From the NCBI RefSeq assembly GCF_001942495.1, contig NZ_MKZS01000001.1, positions 5,661,629 through 5,725,504 of the forward strand: a stretch of 63,876 nucleotides of DNA. The letters are read 5' to 3'. The notes beneath the pieces are model-generated. The model searched no databases. It saw nothing but the letters and a program-made list of their open reading frames with translations, and had not been told where the DNA came from. The translations under genes and the position numbers were made by a program. The stretch comes from Moorena bouillonii PNG (GTDB taxonomy: Bacteria; Cyanobacteriota; Cyanobacteriia; Cyanobacteriales; Coleofasciculaceae). This document shows, piece by piece, positions 25,464 through 35,011 of the stretch (positions within the stretch are counted from its first letter, which is position 1; every line of letters begins with the position of its first letter).

Positions 25464-26507
25464 TTAACAAACTGTCATCAGCACATCCTGATGCATCCTT
25501 GCCCGGTCTACCAATGACTGAATTTGGTCTTTAGTCAATGGTTCACCATTAGCATAGTGTTCTAGCCAGGTTTTACTAATCACATTTGGGTCATCTGGTA
25601 AACTAGCAACATCCCATCCAGGTAAATCCAGTTGCTCCATCAGATAGTTAACTTTGGGGTCATAACTGAGGGCAAAACATCGACATTCTTCCGCTGCTGC
25701 CATAATCAAACTGTGGTAGCGCATCCCAATCGCCATTTCCACCCCGCGAAATAATCCTTTTAATTCTCTAGGGTCTTCTATAGAAAAGATCTGATGGGGA
25801 CCGGTTAACTGAGACGCAATAGATTGAGCAATGGTCAAATCTCGGGAAGCTTGGAAAGGGACTAATAAAATACAGGTTTGTGTCGCTTTCTGAAAATCCA
25901 CTAAGGCATGGGTCAGATTATTCAGGCGTTTGGGAGTTAGGCTAGAATGCGATCGCAAAGTAACTGCTACTCTTGGTGCTGGTAAATCCCACAATCCTGG
26001 TACAGGTTTGGAGTCTAATGCCCAAACTGGATCGGGAGCCATAATAAACGGAATTTCCCAATCCGCTAGGAGTGTCGCTGAGCCATAATCCCTGACACTG
26101 ACTGCTGTACATCCGGTGAAGGACCGCTGGGCTAGGGAACCAATCAGCCGACGCTTAATTGGACCAACCCCCTGGGCCCAAGCAATGGTTTTCAGACCCA
26201 TCCTTTGGGCTAATCCCATTAAACCACAGTAGTAGAGAGGGCTAGCGGCACTAGTCACATCTTGGATTAAACTACCACCCCCCCAGATGAATAGTTCCGA
26301 AAGGCCCATAGCCTTGAGCACTGGTAGGGTAGACATGCGATCGCAACTTTCTACTCCATAGCGCTGACGAGTTTGACTAGGGTTACCGGAAAGGACTATC
26401 GGCTTCACTGACTTTGGGAGCATTTGCAGCAGTGACGCTAACAAGGCTTCATCGCCACCGTTGCCCTTGCCGTAATATCCACATAAAACTGCTTTGACTT
26501 GCTTCAT
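25464..26507 (-). CDS. csaB: Polysaccharide pyruvyl transferase CsaB
   Basis: 347 residues. GYYGKGNGGDEALLASLLQMLP at the N-terminus, WGGGSLIQD, WAQGVGPIKRR, VSVRDYGSA and the C-terminal GMRYHSLIMAAAEE are the hallmarks of the pyruvyltransferase (GT-B-like) family. CsaB in Bacillus adds ketal-pyruvate to cell-wall polysaccharide that anchors SLH proteins. Cyanobacteria have SLH porins with a similar anchoring need, which makes the same role likely. It is read toward the defence-like pair and lies 81 nt from the YifB-type gene. Confidence 0.88.
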   Translation of the reverse strand: MKQVKAVLCGYYGKGNGGDEALLASLLQMLPKSVKPIVLSGNPSQTRQRYGVESCDRMSTLPVLKAMGLSELFIWGGGSLIQDVTSAASPLYYCGLMGLAQRMGLKTIAWAQGVGPIKRRLIGSLAQRSFTGCTAVSVRDYGSATLLADWEIPFIMAPDPVWALDSKPVPGLWDLPAPRVAVTLRSHSSLTPKRLNNLTHALVDFQKATQTCILLVPFQASRDLTIAQSIASQLTGPHQIFSIEDPRELKGLFRGVEMAIGMRYHSLIMAAAEECRCFALSYDPKVNYLMEQLDLPGWDVASLPDDPNVISKTWLEHYANGEPLTKDQIQSLVDRARMHQDVLMTVC

Positions 26508-26588
26508 GCCTTCAACTCGTCTTGCCTACTACTCCCTATATTCCCATCCGTTAGATCCCTTAACCCATCAATTGCCCCTGATTGGAGC

Positions 26589-28118
26589 TTATTGCATCCG
26601 ATCAATAGTACGATATTGAATGGCTTCAGCAACATGTTGGGTTTTAAGGTCATCATCACCACTCAGGTCGGCAATGGTACGGGCAACTTTGAGAATACGG
26701 TCGGTGCCTCTAGCAGAAAGACCAAGTTTGCGAATAGCCCCTTCTAATACATTACGGGAAGTATCATCTAATTTACAGAATCGACGTAGATGATGGCTTT
26801 GCATCTGAGCATTGCAATGAAGAGTGGGTTCAGTGTGGAAGCGGTGATGAGTGCGATCGCGTGCGACTTGGACTCGTTCTCGCACCGGTGCTGATTCTTC
26901 TCCTGTAGACTGTCTAGTGATTTCTTCAGGTTTAAGCCGATTCACAGCTACTTGTAAATCAATGCGATCCATTAATGGTCCTGATAGCTTCGACCAATAT
27001 TGTTCCCGTTGGCGAGGGGAACAGGTGCAAGGTTGGATCGGGTCACCAAAGTATCCACAGGGACAGGGATTGGTACTAGCCACTAAGGTAAACTGAGCAG
27101 GAAACTGTACCGATTGGCGGGTGCGGGAAATAGTGACTTGTCCGTCTTCCAAAGGTTGGCGTAGGAACTCTAAGACATTGCGCTTGAATTCTGTCAACTC
27201 GTCTAAAAATAAAACTCCCCGGTGGGCTAAGGAAATTTCTCCCGGTTTCGGAAAACTACCACCACCGACAAGAGATGGACCAGAGGCGGAATGATGGGGA
27301 CTGCGAAAAGGGCGATCGCAGATCAGTTTGCCGCGATTTTTCAATAAGCCAGCAACAGAATAAATTTGAGTGACTTCCAAAGCTTCAGCAAAACTCAACG
27401 GTGGCAAAATTCCCGGTAATCGTCGCGCCAACATGGTTTTACCACTGCCAGGAGGACCGACAAAGATTAAATTATGGCCCCCAGCCGCTGCAATTTCTAA
27501 AGCTCGACGCCCATGAGCCTGACCTTTAACATCCGTTAAATCCGGTGCAGTAGACTGATAAACTTGCAACTCCCCCACGCTATCAATCTCTACCGGTGAA
27601 TAGCGCTTTGGCTGGTCAAGGAAATCAGCAACATCTGATAGGTGCTCAAATCCATACACAGTGATGCCATTCACCACTGCAGCTTCTGTAGCATTGTCAG
27701 CAGGAACCACTAACCCAGTAATTCCCATTTGCTTTGCTGCCGCAGCAATTGGAAGTACACCAGCCACAGGTCGCAAACTGCCATCAAGGGACACTTCTCC
27801 GAGAAATAGGTGGTCTCCCAATAACTGAGGATTTAACTGTTCCGATGCCGCTAAAATACCAACACTGATCGGTAAATCAAAACTAGGACCTTCTTTCCGT
27901 AAGTCAGCCGGAGCCAGGTTAATCACAATTTTGCGTATCGGAAAGGCAAAACCAGCATTTTTCAGTGCTGCTTTCACCCGTTCTCGGGACTCTTGGACAG
28001 CGGTATCCGGTAAACCAACGACTACAATTCCCGGTAAGCCACCGGACACATCTACTTCAACCCCTACTTTTACAGCATCAATGCCGATAATTGAACCACT
28101 CCAAACCCTAGCCAGCAT
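26589..28118 (-). CDS. YifB/ComM family Mg-chelatase-like AAA+ ATPase
   Basis: About 509 residues from MLARVWSGSIIGIDA, the family start; a 10-codon upstream extension also exists. An N-terminal ChlI-like/Lon-type domain (LPGIVVVGLPDTAVQESRERVK, ADLRKEGPSFDLP) leads to Walker A VGPPGSGKTMLARRLPGILP and Walker B GVLFLDELTEF. A Cys-rich NPCPCGYFGDPIQPCTC follows, then MDRIDLQVAV and the C-terminal helical domain (LSARGTDRILKVARTIADL). ComM relatives are hexameric helicases for branch migration during natural transformation. Length and order are normal. Confidence 0.92.
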   Translation of the reverse strand: MLARVWSGSIIGIDAVKVGVEVDVSGGLPGIVVVGLPDTAVQESRERVKAALKNAGFAFPIRKIVINLAPADLRKEGPSFDLPISVGILAASEQLNPQLLGDHLFLGEVSLDGSLRPVAGVLPIAAAAKQMGITGLVVPADNATEAAVVNGITVYGFEHLSDVADFLDQPKRYSPVEIDSVGELQVYQSTAPDLTDVKGQAHGRRALEIAAAGGHNLIFVGPPGSGKTMLARRLPGILPPLSFAEALEVTQIYSVAGLLKNRGKLICDRPFRSPHHSASGPSLVGGGSFPKPGEISLAHRGVLFLDELTEFKRNVLEFLRQPLEDGQVTISRTRQSVQFPAQFTLVASTNPCPCGYFGDPIQPCTCSPRQREQYWSKLSGPLMDRIDLQVAVNRLKPEEITRQSTGEESAPVRERVQVARDRTHHRFHTEPTLHCNAQMQSHHLRRFCKLDDTSRNVLEGAIRKLGLSARGTDRILKVARTIADLSGDDDLKTQHVAEAIQYRTIDRMQ

Positions 28119-28157
28119 AGTGTTAGCCTGATACGTGTTTTGGGACAAGGAAAATAA

Positions 28158-28270
28158 CAGGACTTACGCGGTTAAGTGTCTTTCGCCCCCCTAGCCCCCC
28201 AATTATGGGGGGTAATGATGTCAAAGTACCCCATAATTGGGGGATTTAGGGGGCAAATGCGTAAGTCGTG
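28158..28270. mobile_element. 113-nt MITE sharing ends with the IS701-like element
   Basis: Ends CAGGACTTACGC and GCGTAAGTCGTG match the 13-bp IS701-like ends. Inside is a long C/G hairpin (CCCCCCAATTATGGGG / CCCCATAATTGGGGG). It is flanked by the 5-bp direct repeat AATAA (28153-28157 and 28271-28275), so it is a transposed non-autonomous element. Confidence 0.85.
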
Positions 28271-28456
28271 AATAAAATAAGGGGAGAGTAGGAAAACTCC
28301 CCATCTCCCCATTACCAGTCTCACCTTTTCCTTCGTTTCTCTTTTTAGGAACCTTCACTTAAAGGCAAGTATAGTGCTTATCGCCTGGAGAGTTTAACCG
28401 GAAAATTACATAAATACTGATATCCTGTTCATAACAGGGATGTAACCTAGGATTTT

Positions 28457-28520
28457 CGGGGAATCGGGAATCGGGAATCGGGAATCGGGAATCGGGAATC
28501 GGGAATCGGGAATCGGGAAT
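28457..28520. repeat. GGGAATC heptamer tandem repeat, about 9 units
   Basis: Almost perfect head-to-tail GGGAATC. It lies in the 28149-28779 gap together with the MITE and the 105-nt repeat, where no gene is seen. Confidence 0.95.
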
Positions 28521-28642
28521 CAGTAATCTTACCAACATTACCCATTAGCAATTACCTATTACCAAAAATCCAGGGACTACTTGGGAAGAGATTAATCGAA
28601 CTTGATATTACAGATAGTTTTCCACTAACGCAACAATTATAG

Positions 28643-28747
28643 TAGACCTCTTACAAAAGTATTGTTCTGATAGTGTTTGTCTCAATTCTTGTTCCGATGA
28701 TCCGCTGCTCCGAAGTTCTCTGTTCCCTACAACTGCCGCCAAGTCTA
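28643..28747. repeat. 105-nt repeat upstream of Fic gene (family H)
   Basis: Begins TAGACCTCTTACAAAAGTA and ends GCCAAGTCTA. It matches 35178-35278 over both ends, while its centre holds heptamers. It ends 32 nt before the Fic start codon, so it may carry the promoter region. Confidence 0.7.
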
Positions 28748-28779
28748 GTATACTGAGGTTGGGTTGATAGGAATTACCC

Positions 28780-29398
28780 ATGCAGTCGTTTGAACCAGGT
28801 TTTATTGAGCACCAGCTGATTACTCAAAATCTACTGCGTACTATCCGGCTGATTGGTGAATACAAAGGCAAGCAAGAACTGTTCAAAGAACAGTCACCCC
28901 AAGTTTTGCAAACACTACGTCAGGCGGCGATTATTCAGAGTACTGAGTCCTCCAACCGCATAGAAGGCATTACAGTGCCCCTCGAACGCATCAAGGAACT
29001 GGTAGCTGAAAAAACTACGCCCCGCGATCGCTCCGAACAAGAAATTGCTGGCTATCGAGATGTACTTAGTACGATCCACAGCAGCTATGCTAACATCCCT
29101 TTCACTCCAGGGGTGGTGTTACAGCTGCATCGTGACCTTTACCAGTTTTCTGTTGGTGAGGGTGGGCGCTGGAAGTCGGTAGATAATGAAATCAGCCAAA
29201 CTTACCCAGATGGTACAAAGGTTGTGAGGTTTCAACCACTTGCGGCTTATGCTACACCATCCGCGATGGAACGCTTGCACGAACAGTTCAATCGCCTCTG
29301 GCAGTCTGAGGAATTCGAACCTTTATTGCTCATCCCCACCTACGTCTTGGATTTTCTGTGCATCCACCCTTTTAGTGATCGAAATGGACGGATGGCTA
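28780..29398 (+). CDS. Fic family protein, exon 1 (catalytic part)
   Basis: Encodes 206 residues and the first base of a codon. The N-terminal Fic_N region carries the inhibitory helix motif (TESSNRIEGI, SxxxEG), then the Fic fold up to the active site HPFSDRNGR (catalytic His, HPFxDxNGR type). The reading frame is interrupted directly after Asn-Gly-Arg-Met-Ala by a group II intron starting GTGCG. Without splicing a 212-residue protein ending ASAIRWL would be made. Fic enzymes usually transfer AMP from ATP to hydroxyl groups on target proteins. Exon 2 is at 31822-32249. Confidence 0.9.
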
Positions 29399-29967
29399 GT
29401 GCGATTCGTTGGCTATAAACCTTAACCTGAAAGGGTTTCAGGGGGATTAGCCGCAAGGGACTAAAAGAACCTTGACAACTTGATAACCATGCAGATGTAA
29501 ATTCTGCCCTCTCGAAATTGGAGTGACAACCCTACCCCTACTCAATAGGAAATAACAAACCTTAGGGTAAAGCGGGGTCGAACGTTGGAATACTGCTAAC
29601 CCAAAGCGGTTTCGCCAACAGGTAAAAGAACTCATGGATAACGAAAGTAAAGATACATCCGAACCATCGCAATGTCCACGTAGCGAAACGGGCTGACACG
29701 CTACAAACAAACAGTTAACGGAGCAAAAGAGGCTAGAAGGTTTAGCCACCTTACTAGAATTTCCCTCATCTCCCGGTGGACAGTATCATCCTAAAAGTTC
29801 AAAGAATGGTTATCAGGAACGAAGTAACCACACAGATGCTCTCAAGAAGGTCGATTCTTGAGTAGGTAGTTAGCCGCATGGTCTGTGTTGGAAAGACTGA
29901 GTCAGAAAGCTAACGCCGGTATGTAATGTACTGGATATGCCCACGGACTCACGCGGATTAGTAGAAT

Positions 29968-31713
29968 GTGGAGTTGCAAGTAGCAATGAAAAAGTCTAAA
30001 ACTCGGGGGTTTACCCCACAGTCGGAATGGAAGAAAGTGAATTGGCGAAAGCTAGAAATCACTATCTTTAAGTTGCAAAAACGAATCTACAGAGCTTCTC
30101 AGCGTGGTGACGTGCGAGTGGTTAGAAAACTACAAAAGACTTTGATGAAGTCCTGGTCAGCAAAAATGCTAGCGGTTAGGAAGGTAACCCAAGAGAATAA
30201 GGGAAAAAAGACTGCCGGAATAGACGGACAGAAAGCTTTAACCAATAAGCAGCGTCTCGCCTTAGTAGCCTCCCTTACCATCTACAAGAAACCTCAACCA
30301 ACTCGCAGAGTTTGGATTGATAAACCAGGTCGTTCGGAGAAACGCCCCCTAGGGATACCTACCATCTACGACCGAGCACTCCAGGCACTCACCAAACAGG
30401 CTTTAGAGCCAGAATGGGAAGCACGCTTTGAACCCAACTCCTATGGATTCCGACCAGGAAGGTCATGCCACGATGCAATTGGAGCAATATTCATCAGTAT
30501 CAATAAAGCCCAAAAATGGGTACTAGATGCTGACATATCCAAATGTTTCGACAAAATCAACCATCAAAAACTGCTAGAAAAACTTAATACCTATCCATCT
30601 ATGAAGCGATTAATCAAATATTGGTTAAAAGCTGGAGTAATAGATAAAGGACGATTTTCCGAAACAAAAGAGGGAACCCCCCAGGGTGGGATTATATCAC
30701 CACTCCTGGCAAATATAGCCCTTCACGGAATGGAAGAACACATAAAGAGCTACGCCGAAACGTTAAAAGGGAGTAAAAAAGCAAACAGACAAGCTCTTAC
30801 ACTGGTCAGATATGCAGATGACTTTGTCATTATGCACCCATCCAAAACCGTGGTTGAAGAAAGTCAAGCAATTATCAGTGAATGGTTGAAAGGCATTGGC
30901 CTGGAGCTGAAACCAAGTAAAACAAAAATAACCCACACACTAGAAGGTTTCGACTTTCTCGGGTTCAACGTCCGACAATACAAAGTCGGAAAACACCACT
31001 CAAAGCGCGGTTTCAAAACCCTCATTAAACCATCCAAGAGTAAAGTTAAGGAACACGTAAAGCGGCTTTCAAAAGAAATAAGCCAAATGAAAACCGCTAA
31101 GCAAGTCTCAGTGATAGAGAAACTCAAACCCATAATAAAGGGATGGGCAAACTATTACAAACCTGTAGTCAGCAAGAAAACCTACTCAAAGGTAGACAAC
31201 TGTCTATATCAAAAACTCAGAAGATGGGGATTAAGGAGACATCCAAATAAGTCAAAATCCTGGGTTAAGGATAAGTACTGGGGAACTAAGGTATATACAC
31301 CAAAAGAAACCTGGAAAGAACCAAAGATTGATAATTGGGTATTCATGACAGAGGAAGATAACTACCTTCCAAAACATGCCAGAACAGAAATCGTTCGACA
31401 TGTAAAAGTCAAGGAAACACGAAGCCCTTTCGATGGTGACCTATCCTACTGGGGAAACAGAATGCAAAAACACCCAGAATTGTCCACAAACAAGGGGAAA
31501 CTCTTCAAAAGACAAGAAGGAAGATGTACATTCTGCAATCTAAAATTCCGAGATGGCGACCAACTGGAAACGCACCATATAATACCACGCGCACACGGTG
31601 GAAGCAACCTCATAAAAAATCTGGAGTTGTTACATCTACACTGCCATGACCAAAAACATGGACAAAAATCTAAACCTTCTAATTCAGACGATTTAGATTC
31701 AAACCCGTTCTGA
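29968..31713 (+). CDS. ltrA: Group II intron reverse transcriptase/maturase with HNH endonuclease
   Basis: 581 residues (GTG start; an ATG six codons later is equally plausible). The RT blocks are in order: RVWIDKPGRSEKRPLGIPTI, the NSYGFRPGRS block, DADISKCFDKINH, GTPQGGIISPLLANI and the catalytic LVRYADDFVIMH. Then come the maturase X domain (GWANYYKP...LRRWGLRRHPNKS) and a C-terminal HNH zinc-like domain (CTFCNLKF, HHIIPRAHGG, LLHLHCHDQKHG). It assists splicing and target-primed retrohoming. All catalytic motifs look intact. Confidence 0.95.
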   Translation: MELQVAMKKSKTRGFTPQSEWKKVNWRKLEITIFKLQKRIYRASQRGDVRVVRKLQKTLMKSWSAKMLAVRKVTQENKGKKTAGIDGQKALTNKQRLALVASLTIYKKPQPTRRVWIDKPGRSEKRPLGIPTIYDRALQALTKQALEPEWEARFEPNSYGFRPGRSCHDAIGAIFISINKAQKWVLDADISKCFDKINHQKLLEKLNTYPSMKRLIKYWLKAGVIDKGRFSETKEGTPQGGIISPLLANIALHGMEEHIKSYAETLKGSKKANRQALTLVRYADDFVIMHPSKTVVEESQAIISEWLKGIGLELKPSKTKITHTLEGFDFLGFNVRQYKVGKHHSKRGFKTLIKPSKSKVKEHVKRLSKEISQMKTAKQVSVIEKLKPIIKGWANYYKPVVSKKTYSKVDNCLYQKLRRWGLRRHPNKSKSWVKDKYWGTKVYTPKETWKEPKIDNWVFMTEEDNYLPKHARTEIVRHVKVKETRSPFDGDLSYWGNRMQKHPELSTNKGKLFKRQEGRCTFCNLKFRDGDQLETHHIIPRAHGGSNLIKNLELLHLHCHDQKHGQKSKPSNSDDLDSNPF

Positions 31714-31746
31714 GAAGTACCCACTGACAAGGGACTACTGCGCGAG

Positions 31747-31780
31747 GAGCCGTGTGAGAGGAAACTTTCATGCACGGTTC
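31747..31780 (+). ncRNA. Group II intron domain V
   Basis: 34 nt with the classic form GAGCCGTGTGAGAGGAAACT...GCACGGTTC: AGC triad at the base, GAAA tetraloop, two-nt bulge. Domain VI follows at about 31787-31816. Confidence 0.93.
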
Positions 31781-31821
31781 TGAAGACGAGTCGGAGGGGC
31801 GACTCTCCGGCTTAGTTTAAT

Positions 31822-32249
31822 GGCTGCTGACACTACTGTTACTATACAAAGCTGGTTACGAGGTGGGGCGGTTTATTAGTTTGGAACGCATTGTAGAACG
31901 CACAAAGGAAAGCTACTACGATACACTTTACCAGTCCTCCCAAAGCTGGCATCAGGGACAGCATAGTTTGTTACCTTGGTGGGAGTATTTTCTGGGAGTG
32001 TTGGTGCTATCGGCGTACCGGGATTTTGAGCAACGGGTTGGGTTAGTAACCTCAACCAAAGGCGCTAAAACAGCGATGGTGCTAGATGCCATTAACAATA
32101 TAGTTGGAGATTTTTCGATCAAGCATTTACAGGAACAATGTCCTACTGTAGGAATTGATCTGATTCGCCGTATCTTGCGCCAGGAAAGGAAGGCTGGGCG
32201 GCTCGAATGCCTTGGGCGAGGGCCAGATGCCCGTTGGCGGAAGAAATAG
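31822..32249 (+). CDS. Fic family protein, exon 2 (C-terminal part)
   Basis: Encodes RLLTLLLLYKAGYEVGRFISLERIVERT in continuation of exon 1, then the helical region and a winged-helix-like C-terminus (IVGDFSIKHLQEQCPTVGIDLIRRILRQERKAGRLECLG). This is the normal Fic C-terminal layout. Exon 1 plus exon 2 is 1047 nt, exactly 348 codons and a stop. It has no start codon of its own at the right place, so it depends on splicing. Confidence 0.9.
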
Positions 32250-32261
32250 GTACTGTACCTA

Positions 32262-32299
32262 TTAAATAGGTACTGACCAGCTAGTTAGTACCTATTTAA
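32262..32299. terminator. Inverted repeat downstream of Fic
   Basis: Perfect 13-bp arms TTAAATAGGTACT / AGTACCTATTTAA with a 12-nt loop, 13 nt after the Fic stop. It has no long T run, so it may be a weak terminator or a protein-binding palindrome. Confidence 0.5.
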
Positions 32300-32450
32300 G
32301 GGTAATTTTCGTTGCAGAAGCTGTGTGATCAGGCTTGTGTCCGCACCTTCAAAGCCCCGTGGCAAGAACAACCGTTGCTAATCTATAGCAGAGAAAGAGT
32401 TGGTTAGGACATAAATGTTTGAGTTTAACGAAAATAGGAATCCCCCCTGA

Positions 32451-32524
32451 TATAGCGCTACGCGAAAGTCATAACTTACTTTTGACTTCTGACTTCTAAC
32501 TTCTGACTTCCGCGTAGCGCTATA
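32451..32524. repeat. Inverted repeat TATAGCGCTACGCG at the end of the EPS island
   Basis: 14-bp perfect arms (TATAGCGCTACGCG / CGCGTAGCGCTATA) around a TTCTGAC-type heptamer tract. The right arm covers the stop codon of the 32520-33668 glycosyltransferase gene. Confidence 0.75.
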
Positions 32525-33668
32525 CCTTGTTCAGAGCTTGGTCAAAGGCCCTAAACAGGGATTCCAGGGAAAAAGTATCCTTAGCATGGATATAACCCCG
32601 CTCGGCTAGCATATATGCAGCAATTGGATCACTTAGCAATTCACCAATGACCTTAGCTAATGCTACGGAATCTCCTGGGGGTACCAAGTGACCAGTCTCG
32701 CCATCCTCAATCAACTCCACTGCACCACCAGCAGCAGCAGCAACTACGGGTCGTTTTGCTAACTGACCCTCAACAATCACCCTACCAAAGGGTTCCGGTT
32801 CAGTAGAGGTATGGAGTACAATATTGCAAGCAGACATCAATGCTGGCACGTCATTGCGAAATCCTAGCATGTGAACACGACCAGCAAGTTCTGGTGCCGC
32901 AGCCATAGCTTCGAGCCGTGAGGCGTATTCTGCTTCACCAAATAGGGCTTTACCAACCAACAGCGCGTGTACATTGGGGAGTTCCTGTAAGGCTTCTAGT
33001 AAAATATGCTGACCTTTCCAGTAAGATAGCCGACTGAATACACCAACCAGTGGAGCATCACCAATGCCAAGCTGGTCACGGATTTGAGCGGATTGATCCG
33101 ATGCCAGATTATCGAAGGGGTCTGAACCAATACCGTTGTAAACCAGTGTTACTAGGTCTTCGCGTCCCCCAGCAGCGATAAAGGCTTCACCAGTAGCACG
33201 AGAATTGACCAATACTTGAGATACTCGATGATTAGCGAGGAAAACGGCTATGGCACGATTGACCGAGCTAAAGTGTTGTGCGGTCACAATATCTCGCAGG
33301 TGCCAAACCACGGGAGGACTGCCCATCAATGTTGCGATCGCAGCAGCAATGAACGCTTTTTGGGAGTTGGCGTGTACTAGCTCAAACTCACGTCCAGCTG
33401 CTGCTATTTGACGAGCCATCCACCACAGGGCAGGTAATGCTTTGACAGCACTGAGTCCCCCTGAAGTTTTTACGGCTAAGATGGATTGGGGTGCAGGTAT
33501 GACCTTGACCTTCACCTGTGCAGCTTCCAGCCGTTCCCGGAACGGGCCATCGGCAAACAGCAGTACTTCGCTGGTGTCCCGGTAGGCAATGGCTAGATCT
33601 AGCAGGCTTAACTCAGCTCCCCCCAAAACGGCGGCATGATCGACAAAAAGGACTCGACGGCGCTTCAT
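32520..33668 (-). CDS. Glycosyltransferase family 4
   Basis: 382 residues, GT-B fold. The N-terminal acceptor domain starts LFVDHAAVLGGAELSLLDLA. The linker NSRATGEAFIAAGG and the donor-binding half (LVGVFSRLSYWKGQHILLEA, VHMLGFRNDVPALMSACNIV) lead to the EPFGRVIVEGQLAKRPVVA motif (the E-x7-E region) typical of GT4 retaining transferases. It is the last gene of the minus-strand exopolysaccharide island. Acceptor and sugar cannot be read from the sequence. Confidence 0.88.
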   Translation of the reverse strand: MKRRRVLFVDHAAVLGGAELSLLDLAIAYRDTSEVLLFADGPFRERLEAAQVKVKVIPAPQSILAVKTSGGLSAVKALPALWWMARQIAAAGREFELVHANSQKAFIAAAIATLMGSPPVVWHLRDIVTAQHFSSVNRAIAVFLANHRVSQVLVNSRATGEAFIAAGGREDLVTLVYNGIGSDPFDNLASDQSAQIRDQLGIGDAPLVGVFSRLSYWKGQHILLEALQELPNVHALLVGKALFGEAEYASRLEAMAAAPELAGRVHMLGFRNDVPALMSACNIVLHTSTEPEPFGRVIVEGQLAKRPVVAAAAGGAVELIEDGETGHLVPPGDSVALAKVIGELLSDPIAAYMLAERGYIHAKDTFSLESLFRAFDQALNKV

Positions 33669-33874
33669 AAGAGTGGGTAGTTCAAAAAGAGTGTTTCAAA
33701 CGTGCAAAAGCTCACAGACTAATCTGATCACTGATCTCGGCTATCGCATTTACTAGTTTAATGAGGTACATTAATTTTTAGTCTTGCTCTGAAGCTCCAT
33801 GCTCTGAAGCTGCATGCTCCCTAAAAGCAAGAATAAACGTACCTCACATAATTAAAAATTGCTATAAATGTTGA

Positions 33875-35011
33875 TTAATTTATAGCAGCTTGATAAACCG
33901 ATTTAATTCGTTGAGCAATCACCGGCCAAGTATAGTGCTCATGAACATAAGCTTGACAAGCCTCAGAGCTAGGGAGTTGACGCTGACCAGAAAATACCTC
34001 GATCATGCCCTGAGCAAGTTGATCAACAGAAGTCCCTTCAAACAATAAGTCTTCCGAGAAAGGCTGTAAAATCTCTGGAATACTATCTACAGGTGTTCCT
34101 AGAACTGGCGTTCCATTCACCAAGGACTCAATAACAATTAGACCAAAGCCTTCCCATGCCACAGTTGGCACCACGGAGAAAGTGGCAGCACGGTAAGCTA
34201 GGGCTAAATCTTGGTCTGACACAAAACCCAACAACCGGACATGGTCAGTCAGTCCTAATGTTTCAATCTGTGCTTGCAAGGTTGGCATCAGTGTGCCTTT
34301 ACCCGCTATCAGTAACAGCACGTCTGGATAGCGCTTACGCACCTGATCCACTGCTGCAATTAAATTTTCCAAGCCCATGCGTTTAGCTAACCGTCGCACA
34401 GCTAAGATAATTGGTCGCTCTTGAGACCAGCCTAGTTTTGACCGTGCCTCCTGGGGTGTAATGGTGGTGTCGAAACGCTCGGTATCAACCCCCGGAGGAA
34501 TAATGTGAATGCGCTCTAGTGGGATATGATACTCTTGGTGCAAGGTGTTGCGGAAAGCCTCAGAAAGTACGATAAACTTAGCTATCCGTTTGTAAGTCAC
34601 CCGCTCTAGCATCCATTTTAACCGAGTCGCAACGGTATTGCTGCCTTCTACATGCCCTTCTAAGGCCCAAGGCCCTTGGAAGTGCATCACCATTGGGCGA
34701 CTGTCTAATTGATCGAGAATTGGAAAGGTATATAAAGCGAAGTGGGACACTACTAGGGGGTAGTCTTCCTCCTTCAGCACTCGATGCATCGTTTGTCGGA
34801 TACCGCTCCAGCGTTGCCAGAGAGGGGATTTATGGCTAGCAAAGGCTTGGACTTGACCACCGGAGTTTTCAGATACAGCGGTTGAGCCTGCCACTAAGCC
34901 ATGCATCTCCACACCAGCTTGGGGTAAGTAACGAGTGCAATCGTAATAAACTCGGTTGAGTCCTCCTGCTTGTTCAGGGAACCAACCCATACCAATTTGA
35001 AGTGTTTTCAC
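33875..35011 (-). CDS. Glycosyltransferase family 4
   Basis: 378 residues from GTG 35011 (MKTLQIGMGWFPEQAGGLNRVYYD), with GAGG about 13 nt upstream. The open frame continues to 35176 only by translating heptamer repeats (TPDSRLPTP), which I exclude. GT4 motifs: AGGLNRV, IHIIPPGVDTERF, ILAVRRLAKRMGLENLI, HVRLLGFVSDQDLALAYRAA and EGFGLIVIESLVNGTPVLG. Expected to act in assembly of the polysaccharide repeat unit at the cytoplasmic membrane. Confidence 0.88.
   Translation of the reverse strand: MKTLQIGMGWFPEQAGGLNRVYYDCTRYLPQAGVEMHGLVAGSTAVSENSGGQVQAFASHKSPLWQRWSGIRQTMHRVLKEEDYPLVVSHFALYTFPILDQLDSRPMVMHFQGPWALEGHVEGSNTVATRLKWMLERVTYKRIAKFIVLSEAFRNTLHQEYHIPLERIHIIPPGVDTERFDTTITPQEARSKLGWSQERPIILAVRRLAKRMGLENLIAAVDQVRKRYPDVLLLIAGKGTLMPTLQAQIETLGLTDHVRLLGFVSDQDLALAYRAATFSVVPTVAWEGFGLIVIESLVNGTPVLGTPVDSIPEILQPFSEDLLFEGTSVDQLAQGMIEVFSGQRQLPSSEACQAYVHEHYTWPVIAQRIKSVYQAAIN

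Larger units (their letters stand above)
29399..31821 (+). mobile_element. Group II intron (2.4 kb) inside the Fic gene
   Basis: 5' end GTGCG and 3' end ...TTTAAT match group II boundaries. Domain V is intact (31747-31780) and a domain VI hairpin follows. Exon 1 ends in TGGCTA (IBS1), and TAGCCA at 29743-29748 is complementary to it and sits in a hairpin loop (AAGG-TTTAGCCA-CCTT), as an EBS1 should. Joining 29398 to 31822 restores an uninterrupted 348-residue Fic frame. The intron-encoded protein is intact, so the element may be active. Confidence 0.93.
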
